Source of the DNA: Rhodobacter ferrooxidans
GTDB lineage: Bacteria; Pseudomonadota; Alphaproteobacteria; Rhodobacterales; Rhodobacteraceae
Reading direction: 5' to 3'
NCBI RefSeq assembly: GCF_000176015.1
Contig: NZ_ACYY01000027.1
Span: 1 to 45,011 of the forward strand
Length of the DNA stretch: 45,011 bases
The position numbers were made by a program, and so were the translations under genes. The notes beneath the pieces are model-generated. The model saw only the letters and a program-made list of their open reading frames with translations. It was not told the DNA's origin and made no database searches. Numbering within the stretch: the first letter of the stretch is position 1; every line of letters starts with the position of its first letter. Below are positions 8,916 through 17,736 of this stretch, one piece after another.

Positions 8916-8977
8916 GCGGAAGCCAAGGAATCCAGTTTGCGGAAGCCACCTTGCCGGAAGCCAGCCAGCGGAAGCCA
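8916..8977 (+). repeat. Four-copy CGGAAGCCA short direct repeat
   Basis: CGGAAGCCA occurs at about 8917, 8940, 8955 and 8969, with start-to-start distances of 23, 15 and 14 bases. Three copies extend to GCGGAAGCCA. The cluster lies between the host SEC-C gene and the first prophage gene. It could be an operator array or a recombination scar. Confidence 0.6.
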
Positions 8978-9062
8978 TCTGCCGGGAAGCTGTTGAATCC
9001 ACGCGTATTTTTCGTTTGACAAAGCTGCTCCCCTTGACCTACCCCTTGATCATCGAAGAATT

Positions 9063-9099
9063 GCGCCCGGAGGACACCCTCGCGGGCGCTTTCGTTTTT
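9063..9099 (+). terminator. Intrinsic terminator at prophage left border
   Basis: The arms GCGCCCGGAGG (9063-9073) and CCTCGCGGGCGC (9078-9089) form an 11-bp stem with one bulged G and an ACAC loop, followed by TTTCGTTTTT. It would stop rightward transcripts before the methyltransferase genes and so insulates the prophage late region from upstream host transcription. Confidence 0.75.
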
Positions 9100-9183
9100 C
9101 CCATATCGCGGATCCCGTTTCAGCCGTTGGCATCGCCCTGCGCGCATCGGCTTATCCGCCCTGCCCCACATGAAAGCCACCCC

Positions 9184-10443
9184 ATGGACCTGGTCTTTGC
9201 GCCGAGCCAAATCGAGACTTGGCCGATTGACCGACTGCGGCCCTACGCCCGCAATGCCAAGATCCACGGCACGGAGCAAGTGGCGAAGATCGCGGCCAGC
9301 ATGGCCAAGTTCGGCTGGACCGTGCCCTGCATGGTGGCTGACGATGGCGAGCTGATCGCCGGGCATGGTCGGGTGCTGGCGGCGGCCCTGCTGGGCTTGA
9401 AGGAGGTGCCGGTGATCCGGCTCAGTCACCTCGACGAGGCCGAACGCCGGGCCTACCGGATCGCAGACAACAAGCTGACCGAGTTGGGCGAGTGGGACGA
9501 GGCCATGCTGCGTGATGAAATCGCGGGGCTGCTGGCCGAGGATTTCGACCTGTCGCTGCTCGGGATCACCGACGAGGATCTGGACGCCCTGCTGCGCGAT
9601 CCGGATCAGGTGGACGGCGGCGCGGTCGAGGGTGAGGACGACATCCCCGAACCGCCGGTCGCGCCGGTGTCAGTGGCGGGTGACCTCTGGCAGCTCGGAT
9701 CGCACCGGCTGATTTGTGGCGATAGTACCTCCGCCGATGTGGTCGGACGCTTGCTGGGAGATGTTCGACCGTTGCTGATGGTGACGGACCCGCCCTATGG
9801 CGTTGAGTACGATCCCTCCTGGCGCAACCAGGCGGGCGCGGCCAAGACTAAACGCACCGGCAAGGTGTTGAACGACGACCGAGCGGATTGGCGGGAGGCG
9901 TGGGCGCTGTTCCCCGGCGACGTGGCTTATGTCTGGCACGGCGCGCTGCACTCCTCGACCGTTGCCGAAAGTCTGGTGGCGGCGGGTTTCGCAGTGCGGT
10001 CGCAGATCATCTGGGCCAAGGATCGCCTCGTCCTCAGCCGCGGCGATTACCACTGGCAGCACGAACCCTGCTGGTATGCCGTCAAAAAGACCGGCAAGGG
10101 CCATTGGGCCGGGGATCGGAAGCAGACCACGCTGTGGCACATTTCCGGCAAGGACCAGGACGCCGCCACCGTCCACGGCACACAGAAGCCGGTGGAGTGC
10201 ATGCGCCGCCCGATCCTCAACAATTCCAGCCCCGGTCAGGCGGTGTTCGAACCCTTCATGGGATCAGGCACCACCCTGATCGCGGCAGAAACCACCGGGC
10301 GGGTGTGTTTCGGGATCGAGTTGAACCCGGTCTACGTCGACGTGGCCATCGAGCGCTGGCAGCAGTTCACCGGCGCGAACGCCGTCTTGGCTGACACCGG
10401 CGAGACCTTTGCCGAACTGAAGGCGAAAAGGCTGGCGGCATGA
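9184..10443 (+). CDS. ParB-domain DNA methyltransferase (DPPY type)
   Basis: A 419-aa fusion. Residues about 10-105 are a ParB/Srx N-terminal domain (LRPYARNAKIHG, ELIAGHGRVLAA, RAYRIADNKLTELG). Residues about 165-400 form a beta-class DNA methyltransferase, with motif IV DPPY at 202-205 and the SAM-binding motif FMGSGT at 358-363. DPPY is usual for N6-adenine or N4-cytosine enzymes. ParB-methyltransferase fusions are common phage proteins that methylate phage DNA and may protect it from host restriction. Start at ATG 9184 is placed at the ParB domain edge; the frame is open back to 8896 but that part is not domain-like. It overlaps the next gene by 4 bases. Confidence 0.85.
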   Translation: MDLVFAPSQIETWPIDRLRPYARNAKIHGTEQVAKIAASMAKFGWTVPCMVADDGELIAGHGRVLAAALLGLKEVPVIRLSHLDEAERRAYRIADNKLTELGEWDEAMLRDEIAGLLAEDFDLSLLGITDEDLDALLRDPDQVDGGAVEGEDDIPEPPVAPVSVAGDLWQLGSHRLICGDSTSADVVGRLLGDVRPLLMVTDPPYGVEYDPSWRNQAGAAKTKRTGKVLNDDRADWREAWALFPGDVAYVWHGALHSSTVAESLVAAGFAVRSQIIWAKDRLVLSRGDYHWQHEPCWYAVKKTGKGHWAGDRKQTTLWHISGKDQDAATVHGTQKPVECMRRPILNNSSPGQAVFEPFMGSGTTLIAAETTGRVCFGIELNPVYVDVAIERWQQFTGANAVLADTGETFAELKAKRLAA

Positions 10444-11771
10444 ACGTGCCCCTCCTGCCGGGCAGGATCGAGCATTGGTCCCTTGCCCGGCTGAAGCCCT
10501 ACGCACGAAACGCCAAGACCCATGATGCCGACCAGGTGGCGAAGATTGCCGCCAGCATGGCCGAGTTTGGCTGGACCGTGCCCGTGCTGGTCGCGGCCGA
10601 CGGCGAGTTGATCGCTGGCCATGGTCGCATCCTGGCCGCCGCACACCTCGGGCTTTCCGAAGCCCCTGTGATCGTCCTCGGCCACCTAACCGAAGCCCAG
10701 CGCCGCGCCTATCGGATTGCAGACAACAAGCTAACCGAGTTGGGCGGCTGGGACGACGCCCTGCTGCTGCAAGAACTGCAGGCGCTACTGGCTGAGGATT
10801 TCGACCTCGGGCTGATCGGGATCCCCGAGGATGAACTGGACGCACTGCTGGCAGACGCTGACGACCGCCCTGCGATTTCTGATGATGCGGCCGATGCGAT
10901 CCCGGCCCCGCCCGCTGATCCGATCACGAAGCCGGGCGACATCTGGGCGCTGGGAAAGCACCGGCTATGCTGCGGCGATGCCACCGATCCGGCCGTCGTC
11001 GCCAGGCTGATGCAGGGCGAACAGGCCACCCTGATGTTCACCTCGCCGCCCTATGCGCAGCAGCGGGACTACGGTGCCGCCAAGGAAAAGGTCGGAAATT
11101 GGGATGCGCTGATGCAGGGCGTGTTCGCCACAGCGCCGGTCACCGCCGAGGCGCAGCTGCTGGTCAACCTCGGCCTCGTGCATCGCGACAGCGAATGGCA
11201 GCCCTATTGGGAAGGATGGGTGGAATGGATGCGCGCATCTGGCTGGCGGCGGTTTGGCTGGTATGTCTGGGATCAGGGCCCCGGTTTACCGGGCGACTGG
11301 AACGGCCGCCTGGCTCCGTCGCACGAGTTCATTTTCCACTTCAACCGCGCGCCGCGCAAACCGCACAAGACCGTACCCTCCAAGCACGCAGGCGAAACTC
11401 TCGGCGGGGGTGGGCTGCGCGGGGCCGACGGCACCGTCCATGCCAAGACCGGAACCGGAAACGCGATCCAGAGCCATCGTATCCCAGACAGCGTCTTCCG
11501 GATTATGCGCCACAAGGGTGGGCTCGGCGCAGCGGGGTCGCACCCAGCAGTGTTCCCGGTGGCGCTAGTCGAGGCAGTGCTAACAGCATTCTCGGATCCC
11601 GGCGACCTGATCTATGAGCCGTTCTGCGGCTCCGGCACCCAGATCATCGCTGCCGAGCGCGCTGGGCGGCTGTGTTTCGCCATGGAAATGGACCCGGTCT
11701 ATTGCGACGTGGCGGTGCGGCGGTGGGAAATGGCAACCGGGCGGCAGGCAGTTGTTACACAACTAGATTGA
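10440..11771 (+). CDS. ParB-domain DNA methyltransferase (TSPPY type)
   Basis: Tandem paralogue of the preceding gene, 443 aa, starting in an ATGA overlap. The ParB-like part is nearly the same (KPYARNAKTHDADQVAKIAA, GELIAGHGRILAA, YRIADNKLTELG). The methyltransferase part has diverged: motif IV is TSPPY (201-205), the form typical of N4-cytosine methyltransferases, and the SAM motif is FCGSGT (395-400). The central target-recognition region is longer and unrelated by eye. The two enzymes therefore probably arose by duplication and swapped target domains, giving two methylation specificities. The base methylated is an inference from motif IV. Confidence 0.85.
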   Translation: MNVPLLPGRIEHWSLARLKPYARNAKTHDADQVAKIAASMAEFGWTVPVLVAADGELIAGHGRILAAAHLGLSEAPVIVLGHLTEAQRRAYRIADNKLTELGGWDDALLLQELQALLAEDFDLGLIGIPEDELDALLADADDRPAISDDAADAIPAPPADPITKPGDIWALGKHRLCCGDATDPAVVARLMQGEQATLMFTSPPYAQQRDYGAAKEKVGNWDALMQGVFATAPVTAEAQLLVNLGLVHRDSEWQPYWEGWVEWMRASGWRRFGWYVWDQGPGLPGDWNGRLAPSHEFIFHFNRAPRKPHKTVPSKHAGETLGGGGLRGADGTVHAKTGTGNAIQSHRIPDSVFRIMRHKGGLGAAGSHPAVFPVALVEAVLTAFSDPGDLIYEPFCGSGTQIIAAERAGRLCFAMEMDPVYCDVAVRRWEMATGRQAVVTQLD

Positions 11772-11871
11772 CTGAAGGGCCGCCATTTCATCTATGGGGA
11801 GAGCGAGCAGGTCGTGGGCCAGCGCTGATGTTGCTCGGGAACAGTGAAGCAAGGCCAGTACACACTGGGCG

Positions 11872-12438
11872 ATGGAAGGTAGTTGTAGCGTGGGACACAC
11901 TGAGTTTCTCGTCGTCGGAAATGGAAGAGGTTTCTCCAACATTGAAGATGCGATTGAAAAGCTTGAAAATCTATCACTGATTTTTACACGCCGCTGGCAG
12001 AGCAACCAGCTTCAACAGGCTGGAAAAGCGAGTGAAGAAGCAATGATCTGCTTCGATCATGTGATCGGCGAACTGATGCGAATTCGGGACAGTCGAAAGC
12101 AAGACCCAAAATATGCAAGCTCAAATTTCGCGACTTCGATGGCCGCGGTTTCTGGTCGATCAAAACCAAACGCGTCTCAATCAGATGTTGACATCATCAC
12201 CGCGGTTCCGGGCAATGCAGGTCTCCCTGCATCACCGTTGATTACCGATATCAGCCTTGAAAAGGCGCTGAACAAAGTAAAGCATCGCCATCCCGCCGCG
12301 ATGAATTTCCGTATTGATGCAGATAGGCATGTGTTTGTCTTCTGTGCGCTCAGCACGAGCGGCTCTCTCGAAAGTATCGTCGAATTGGATGTTCTATACT
12401 TCTGCGAAAAATGTCGGGATGCGGCGAAGGCCATTTGA
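11872..12438 (+). CDS. Unknown protein, AT-richer cargo gene
   Basis: A 188-aa soluble protein without recognisable motifs. The N-terminal half is helical (FSNIEDAIEKLENLSLIF) and contains one short Ser-rich linker near residue 95. The C-terminal half looks alpha/beta (DVDIITAVPGNAGLP, AMNFRIDADRHVFVFCAL). Codon use is less GC-rich than the neighbours, so it may be a late addition to the prophage. A GTG at 11890 with AAGG upstream is an alternative start. It converges with the DUF3489-type gene. Confidence 0.5.
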   Translation: MEGSCSVGHTEFLVVGNGRGFSNIEDAIEKLENLSLIFTRRWQSNQLQQAGKASEEAMICFDHVIGELMRIRDSRKQDPKYASSNFATSMAAVSGRSKPNASQSDVDIITAVPGNAGLPASPLITDISLEKALNKVKHRHPAAMNFRIDADRHVFVFCALSTSGSLESIVELDVLYFCEKCRDAAKAI

Positions 12439-12456
12439 AAAGCCTTGGAATGCAGC

Positions 12457-13008
12457 TCACTGCTTGTGATCACACAACGGTATCCCATACACCGTCCCAC
12501 GGCCCTCGACCTTCTGGGTGGTGATCAGCAGGCCAAGCTTCTTCTTGAGCACACCCGCGATGGAGCCTCGGACTGTATGAGATTGCCACTGGGTTGCCTC
12601 GACGATTTCGGCGATGGTGGCTCCATCGGAACGCTGTAGCATAGCGATGACCTGCGCCTGCTTAGTTCCGGCGCGCTGGCTCGGCGGCTTGGGGGCGGCA
12701 GCCTTGGCGGCATGATCGCGGATCGCAGCAACCGTCTTCACCACCACCGGCTCAATCCCGATGGCCAGCAGCCCCGCGTCAGTGACCACCAGCGTGGTCC
12801 CATGTCCGTCGCCAGTTTCACGCCAGAGCGGCTCGCCGCGGCGCAGGTTGGCATCGACCTCCTGCAGCCAGCCATGTTCGATCATCTTGCTGACGGCCAT
12901 CTTCGCCGCAGCACCGGCCAGCCCCTTGGGCAGTGGCAAGGCAATGTTGTCGGGGCGCTGGGCCCCGGCGCTGAGGATGATGGTCTGGGTGTCGGTGAGT
13001 TTGATCAT
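12457..13008 (-). CDS. DUF3489 family protein
   Basis: A 183-aa protein on the minus strand. The N-terminal part (IKLTDTQTIILSAGAQRP) and the C-terminal winged-helix-like part (GTKQAQVIAMLQRSDGATIA, then TQWQSHTVRGSIAG) match the DUF3489 family, widespread in alphaproteobacterial prophages and plasmids. The C-terminal part looks DNA-binding: a helix-turn-helix in which QSHTVRGSIAGVLKKK is the recognition helix. Start is set at the ATG preceded by GGAGG with 5-base spacing; an ATG 16 codons earlier lacks a site. A regulatory role is plausible because it is transcribed opposite to the late operon. Confidence 0.75.
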   Translation of the reverse strand: MIKLTDTQTIILSAGAQRPDNIALPLPKGLAGAAAKMAVSKMIEHGWLQEVDANLRRGEPLWRETGDGHGTTLVVTDAGLLAIGIEPVVVKTVAAIRDHAAKAAAPKPPSQRAGTKQAQVIAMLQRSDGATIAEIVEATQWQSHTVRGSIAGVLKKKLGLLITTQKVEGRGTVYGIPLCDHKQ

Positions 13009-13061
13009 GGCAACCTCCGGATCTGGGGCGCGCTGCTTGGCGCCCCTTCTACGCAAACAAG

Positions 13062-13077
13062 CCCCGCCATCGCGGGG
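13062..13077 (-). terminator. GC-rich hairpin between leftward genes
   Basis: CCCCGC (13062-13067) and GCGGGG (13072-13077) make a 6-bp stem with a 4-base loop, followed on the minus strand by CTTGTTTG. It probably ends or attenuates the transcript of the 76-aa gene before the DUF3489 gene. The T-tract is weak. Confidence 0.5.
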
Positions 13078-13098
13078 CCTGTTTGATGCGCTTCCGTA

Positions 13099-13329
13099 TC
13101 ATTTGGCGAATTCGCCCTCGCTGAAGGCGATGTCGGTGATCTGACGCAGCAGGCTGGAATAATGGTTCAGGGTGCCAACATCGCCCCAATGCACGGCGTT
13201 CGGGTCGGTGTCGAAATGGTTGTCGCTGAGGGTCAGGATGCGGGCCAGCATGTCGTCGATCCGGCGTTTGGCGGCGAGGAAGGATTCGAGGGCCTTTTCG
13301 TTCGGGACGGTGGCGCGGCGGGTGGTCAT
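13099..13329 (-). CDS. Small phage protein, unknown function
   Basis: A 76-aa protein beginning MTTRRATVPNEKALESFLAA. It is helical, with RRIDDMLARILTLSDNHF and NHYSSLLRQITDIAF, and has no known motif. Similar short proteins sit just upstream of terminase genes in Rhodobacteraceae prophages. GAAGGA lies about 11 bases before the ATG. The frame is open upstream to 13422, but that part looks like promoter sequence. The region 13330-13447 is the divergent promoter region for this gene and the terminase operon. Confidence 0.55.
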   Translation of the reverse strand: MTTRRATVPNEKALESFLAAKRRIDDMLARILTLSDNHFDTDPNAVHWGDVGTLNHYSSLLRQITDIAFSEGEFAK

Positions 13330-13447
13330 GACGTGGTTATCCTTCGCTGAGTTGCATCGTTCAGGTGCAATCAGAATCGCTCCGATGCGGAGTGTAATCA
13401 ACTGAATACCAAGCAATATCATTGATTTATCTGGAGTTTACAGCGCC

Positions 13448-14008
13448 ATGGACGGCATGAGCGAGCGCGAGTATTCCGCCCATTCCGGCCTCTCGCGCGG
13501 GGCGATCCAGAAGGCCCGCAAAGCCGGGCGGCTGGTGGTCTATGGCGACGGGTCGATCAATGCGGCGGCGTCCGATGTGCGTCGCGGCGAGATGACCGAC
13601 CCAGATCAGCAGCGGCGCAGCACTGGCGATACCGGGTTCAGCGGGCCTGCGGACAGCTCGTCCTATCTGAAGGCCCGCACCGCTCTGACCGTCTACCAGG
13701 CGCAGGACAAGCAGCTTGGCATCCAGAAGAAGAAGGGCACGCTGGTCGACCGCGCCCGGGCGGAGACGCTGGTGTTCCGGCTGGCGCGCGAGGAGCGCGA
13801 TACCTGGGTCACCTGGCCCAGCAGAGTGGCGGCGCTGATGGCGGCCGAAGTGGCAGCGGAGGTGGAAAAACAATCCGGCAATCCGGTGCGACCGGTCCGA
13901 CCGGAGCGACCGGTGATCATCGAGGCCGCAATCCTGCAGAGGGTGCTGGAAACCCATGTCAGAGCGCAACTCGCCGCCCTCGCCGATCTCCGGGTCAGCC
14001 TCGGATAG
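13448..14008 (+). CDS. Terminase small subunit (Nu1-like)
   Basis: A 186-aa protein in the lambda Nu1 position, directly before a GpA-type terminase. Residues about 5-45 form a winged-helix DNA-binding domain (REYSAHSGLSRGAIQKARKA, then GRLVVYGDGSINAA). A helical region after residue 75 (SSYLKARTALTVYQAQDK) is typical of small terminase subunits. It would recognise the packaging site on phage DNA and load the large subunit. GGAG is 11 bases before ATG 13448; a second ATG at 13457 is possible. The 3' end overlaps the terminase large subunit gene by 53 bases. Confidence 0.8.
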   Translation: MDGMSEREYSAHSGLSRGAIQKARKAGRLVVYGDGSINAAASDVRRGEMTDPDQQRRSTGDTGFSGPADSSSYLKARTALTVYQAQDKQLGIQKKKGTLVDRARAETLVFRLAREERDTWVTWPSRVAALMAAEVAAEVEKQSGNPVRPVRPERPVIIEAAILQRVLETHVRAQLAALADLRVSLG

Positions 14009-16010
14009 CGACGACACGGCCAAGGACGTTCTGACCGCGGACCTCGACCTTGGCTTTGACGGCGCCGAGGATATCCTGCGCACCTGGCGCCGGGGGATGC
14101 GGCCCGACCCGGACCTGACGGTGTCGGAATGGGCAGACCAGCACCGCAAGCTGTCGTCGCGGGCTTCGGCCGAACCGGGACAATATCGCACCGCCCGCAC
14201 GCCCTATCTGCGCGAGATCATGGATGCGCTGTCGCCCCGCCATCCGGCGCAGCGCATCAGCTTCATGAAAGCTGCACAGGTCGGCGCGACCGAGGCTGGC
14301 AACAACTGGATCGGCTTCGTGATCCACCATGCGCCGGGGCCGATGCTGGCGGTGCTGCCGACGGTCGAGATGGCCAAGCGCACCTCGCGCGGACGGCTCG
14401 ATCCGCTGATCGCGGAAAGCCCGGCCCTGCGCGAACGGGTGAACCCGGCCCGGTCGCGCGATGCGGGCAACTCGATGCTGTCGAAGGAATTCCCCGGCGG
14501 CATTCTGGTGCTGACCGGCGCCAATTCGGCCACCGGCCTGCGGTCGATGCCCGCGCGCTACATCTTTCTGGACGAGGTCGACGCCTATCCGCCCTCGGCT
14601 GACGCGGAAGGTGACCCGGTCACGCTGGCCGAAGCGCGGACCACCACCTTCTCGCACCGTCGCAAGGTGTTCATGGTCTCCACCCCGACAATCCGGGGCC
14701 TGAGCCGGATCGAGCGGGAATACGAGGCATCGGACCAGCGCCGCTACTTCGTGCCCTGCCCACATTGCGGGGCGATGCAATGGCTGCAGTTTGAGCGGCT
14801 GCGCTGGGACAAAGGGCGGCCTGACACGGCGGCCTATCATTGCGAGGCCTGCGAGAAGGCGATCGCCGAGCATCACAAGACGCAGATGCTGGAACGTGGC
14901 GAATGGCGGGCGACCGCCGTTTCCGCCGATCCGCATTCCATCGGCTTCCACATCTCGGCGTTCTATTCGCCCTTGGGCTGGAAAAGCTGGCAGCAGATCG
15001 CCCGCGACTGGCTGGCGGCGCAGGGCTCCGAGGAAATGCTGCGCGCCGCCCGCAATACCTTGCTGGGCGAGACTTGGGTGGAGTCGGGCGACGCGCCGGA
15101 ATGGCAGCGGCTGGCCGAACGCCGTGAGGCTTACGCGGGCGTGCAAATCCCCGCAGGCGGGCTGTTCCTGACCGCGGGCGTCGATGTGCAGAAGGATCGG
15201 ATCGAGGTCGATGTCTGGGCCTGGGGCCGGGGCCTGGAGTCCTGGCTCGTGGATCACATCGTCATCCCGGGCGGCCCAGACGATCCGGTCTGCTGGGACA
15301 AGCTGACTACCCTGCTGGGTCAAACATGGGTCTGCGCCAATGGCGCGGTGATGCTGATCGGCAAGCTGGCGATCGACACCGGCTACGAGGCCCCGGCGGT
15401 TTACACTTGGGCGCGCAGGCAGGGCTTTGAGCAGGTCGCACCGATCAAGGGTCTGGAAGGCTTCAACCGCGCGACGCCGGTGTCGGGGCCGACCTATGTC
15501 GACGCCACCATCGGCGGCAAGCGTCTGCGCCGCGGCGCCCGGCTCTGGTCGGTAGCCACCGCCACCTTCAAGACCGAGACCTACCGCTTCCTGCGGCTTG
15601 AACGCCCTTCGGACGAGGACCGGGCGCTGGGCGTGCTGGACGCCCCCGGCACGGTACACTTGCCCGACTGGATCGACACCGAATGGCTGAAGCAGCTGGT
15701 GGCCGAACAGCTGGTCAACGTGCGCAACAAGCGCGGCTATGCCCACCAGGAATGGCAGAAAATGCGGGAACGCAACGAGGCGCTGGACACCCGCGTCTAT
15801 GCAAGGGCTGCGGCCTGGATCATGGGCGCCGACCGCTGGGACGAGACGACCTGGCGACGGCTGGAGGCGCAGGCCGGTGTCGAGATCAGGCCGCAGGCGC
15901 CCGTGGCAATTCCTGCAACGCCTGAGGGGCCGACCGCGCCAAAGGCCGGAACACCGACCACGTCCCGGCGGAAACGCCGGGCCTGGACACCGAACTTCAT
16001 GAGGGACTGA
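13956..16010 (+). CDS. Terminase large subunit, GpA family
   Basis: A 684-aa packaging motor and nuclease of the lambda GpA family. Seen in the sequence: an ATPase domain with the Walker-A-like KAAQVGATE (105-113) and Walker B IFLDE (203-207); a zinc-ribbon-like insertion with CPHC (268-271) and CEAC (296-299), usual in this family; and a nuclease region further on (GVDVQKDRIEVDVWAWGRG, AIDTGYEA). Length matches the family (about 640-690 aa). It cuts concatemeric DNA at cos sites and pumps it into proheads. The start overlaps the small subunit gene by 53 bases in another frame, suggesting coupled translation. Confidence 0.93.
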   Translation: MSERNSPPSPISGSASDSDDTAKDVLTADLDLGFDGAEDILRTWRRGMRPDPDLTVSEWADQHRKLSSRASAEPGQYRTARTPYLREIMDALSPRHPAQRISFMKAAQVGATEAGNNWIGFVIHHAPGPMLAVLPTVEMAKRTSRGRLDPLIAESPALRERVNPARSRDAGNSMLSKEFPGGILVLTGANSATGLRSMPARYIFLDEVDAYPPSADAEGDPVTLAEARTTTFSHRRKVFMVSTPTIRGLSRIEREYEASDQRRYFVPCPHCGAMQWLQFERLRWDKGRPDTAAYHCEACEKAIAEHHKTQMLERGEWRATAVSADPHSIGFHISAFYSPLGWKSWQQIARDWLAAQGSEEMLRAARNTLLGETWVESGDAPEWQRLAERREAYAGVQIPAGGLFLTAGVDVQKDRIEVDVWAWGRGLESWLVDHIVIPGGPDDPVCWDKLTTLLGQTWVCANGAVMLIGKLAIDTGYEAPAVYTWARRQGFEQVAPIKGLEGFNRATPVSGPTYVDATIGGKRLRRGARLWSVATATFKTETYRFLRLERPSDEDRALGVLDAPGTVHLPDWIDTEWLKQLVAEQLVNVRNKRGYAHQEWQKMRERNEALDTRVYARAAAWIMGADRWDETTWRRLEAQAGVEIRPQAPVAIPATPEGPTAPKAGTPTTSRRKRRAWTPNFMRD

Positions 16011-16011
16011 G

Positions 16012-16227
16012 ATGGATCTGGAACGGATGCGCGCCCTGCTGGCCGCACTGCAGGAGGCCCGTTACGCGGGTGTTCGCTCGGTCAGCTATGATGGCAAATC
16101 GATCACCTATGGCTCGGATGCCGAACTGGCGAACGCCATCGCAGATCTGGAAACCCGGATTGCCACCGCCACCACCGGCAGCCCGCGTCGTCGGCGCTGG
16201 GGCACCGTCGCCTCGAAGGGCCTGTGA
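16012..16227 (+). CDS. gpW-like head-tail connector
   Basis: A 71-aa protein between terminase and portal genes, the place of lambda W. The pattern LLAALQEARYAGVRSVSYDG followed by YGSDAELANAIADLETRI fits the gpW family: two helices around a short beta-hairpin. It binds under the portal after packaging to stabilise the head and prepare tail joining. The gene begins 2 bases after the terminase stop. Confidence 0.82.
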   Translation: MDLERMRALLAALQEARYAGVRSVSYDGKSITYGSDAELANAIADLETRIATATTGSPRRRRWGTVASKGL

Positions 16228-16230
16228 TCC

Positions 16231-17736
16231 ATGGCGTTCGAGGCGTTCCGCCAGCGGCTGGGGTCGATCATCGGTGGCTTCGACGCGGCACAGGCCCATC
16301 GTCGGTTGCGCGGGTTCCGGGCCAGCCGCGCACATGTGAACACACTGATCGCGGCCTCCGGCGATACCATCACCGCCCGGGCGCGCTGGCTGGTCCGGAA
16401 TAACGGCTATGCCGCGAATGCCGTGGAAAGCTTCGCCAGCAATGTCGTCGGCGATGGCATCAAGCCTTCTTCGACCATCGCCGATGCCGCCAAGAAGGAA
16501 GAGCTGCAGGCGCTCTGGCTGGCATGGACCGATGATGCAGATGCCGAAGGCCTGACCGATTTCTACGGGCTGCAGCGCCGGGCCGCGCGCGAGGTGTTCC
16601 TGTCGGGCGAGGTGTTTGTCCGCATCCGCCCGCGCCGCGCAGAGGATGGGCTGACCGTGCCGCTGCAATTGCAGATGCTGCCCGCCGAAATGCTGCCCCT
16701 CGACATGAACCGCACCCTGCCCGGCGCTGGGCTGATCCGCCAGGGGATCGAGTTCGACGGTATCGGCCGCCGCGTCGCCTATCACTTCCTGCGCCGCCAT
16801 CCGGGTGATCTGACCGATCCGGGGCTATCCGGCGAAACCGCCCGCGTGCCCGCCGCTGATGTGATCCATGTCCTTGACCCGGTGGAAGCGGGCCAACTGC
16901 GCGGCGTGTCGCGTTTTGCCGCCGCCATCGTGAAACTGTTCACCCTCGACCTTTATGACGACGCGGAACTCGAGCGGAAGAAGATCGCGGCGATGTTCGC
17001 GATGTTCATCACCTCGCCCGCCCCGGAAACCCCGCTGGAACCGACCGAGGAGGATCTGGAGGTCGAACCCGGCCAGGTGGTCCGTCTCGATCCCGGCGAG
17101 GATGTTTCCACCCCGGCGACGCCCGACTCCGGCGGCACCTACGAGCTCTTCCAGTACCGCACCCTGCTGCAGATCGGCGCGGCGCTGGGCATTCCCTACG
17201 GCTATCTGACCGGCGACACCGCCAAGGGCAACTTCTCCAACACGCGGATAAGCCTCATCGAGTTCCGCCGCCGCATCTCGGCCTGGCAGCATGGCGTGCT
17301 GGTGTTCCAGATGTGCCGCGCGGTCTGGACGCGCTGGATGGACGTGGCCGTGCTGTCGGGCGCACTGGACCTGCCCGGCTATGACAGCCAGCGCCGCCAA
17401 TATCAGGCCTGCGCCTGGTTGCCGACCAAGTGGGACTGGATTGACCCTATGAAAGACGCCTCGGCCGAGATCCTGCAGATCGAGGCAGGCCTCAAATCCC
17501 GCACCCAGGCTCTGTCGGAGCGCGGCTATGACGCCGAACAGGTCGACCGCGAAATTGCCGCCGAGAGGAAGAGGGAATTGGCGCTGGGCCTCGACTTCCG
17601 CCGCCCGGGGTCGCCTGCGCAGGGGCCGGGTGACGCCAAGGGCAACGACAACGCGGATCAGGGTGGCGATGCCGCAGACGAAGACAAGGCCGATGACACC
17701 GCTGATGTCCGGCCTGACCCCAAGGACAAACAGTGA
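16231..17736 (+). CDS. Portal protein, lambda gpB family
   Basis: A 501-aa portal. Characteristic stretches are ITARARWLVRNNGYAANAVE, NVVGDGIKPSS, the LTDFYGLQRRAAREVFLSGE region, and GIPYGYLTGDTAKGNFSNTR near residue 325. The C-terminus is acidic and disordered (DADEDKADD-like). Portals form the dodecameric ring at one head vertex through which DNA passes. It starts 3 bases after the gpW stop and overlaps the protease gene by 4 bases. Confidence 0.93.
   Translation: MAFEAFRQRLGSIIGGFDAAQAHRRLRGFRASRAHVNTLIAASGDTITARARWLVRNNGYAANAVESFASNVVGDGIKPSSTIADAAKKEELQALWLAWTDDADAEGLTDFYGLQRRAAREVFLSGEVFVRIRPRRAEDGLTVPLQLQMLPAEMLPLDMNRTLPGAGLIRQGIEFDGIGRRVAYHFLRRHPGDLTDPGLSGETARVPAADVIHVLDPVEAGQLRGVSRFAAAIVKLFTLDLYDDAELERKKIAAMFAMFITSPAPETPLEPTEEDLEVEPGQVVRLDPGEDVSTPATPDSGGTYELFQYRTLLQIGAALGIPYGYLTGDTAKGNFSNTRISLIEFRRRISAWQHGVLVFQMCRAVWTRWMDVAVLSGALDLPGYDSQRRQYQACAWLPTKWDWIDPMKDASAEILQIEAGLKSRTQALSERGYDAEQVDREIAAERKRELALGLDFRRPGSPAQGPGDAKGNDNADQGGDAADEDKADDTADVRPDPKDKQ

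Larger units (their letters stand above)
8563..9183. other. Left border region of the prophage: decayed small genes, repeats and a terminator
   Basis: This gap holds a strong ribosome site (AAGGGAGC) followed by a 22-codon frame at 8575-8643. Another coding-like frame then follows at 8634-8849 (EINGRFGDAALQRFAEAERQ), so a small gene may have been frameshifted. Downstream are four copies of a CGGAAGCCA repeat and an intrinsic terminator, both listed separately. No attachment site could be identified. Confidence 0.4.
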
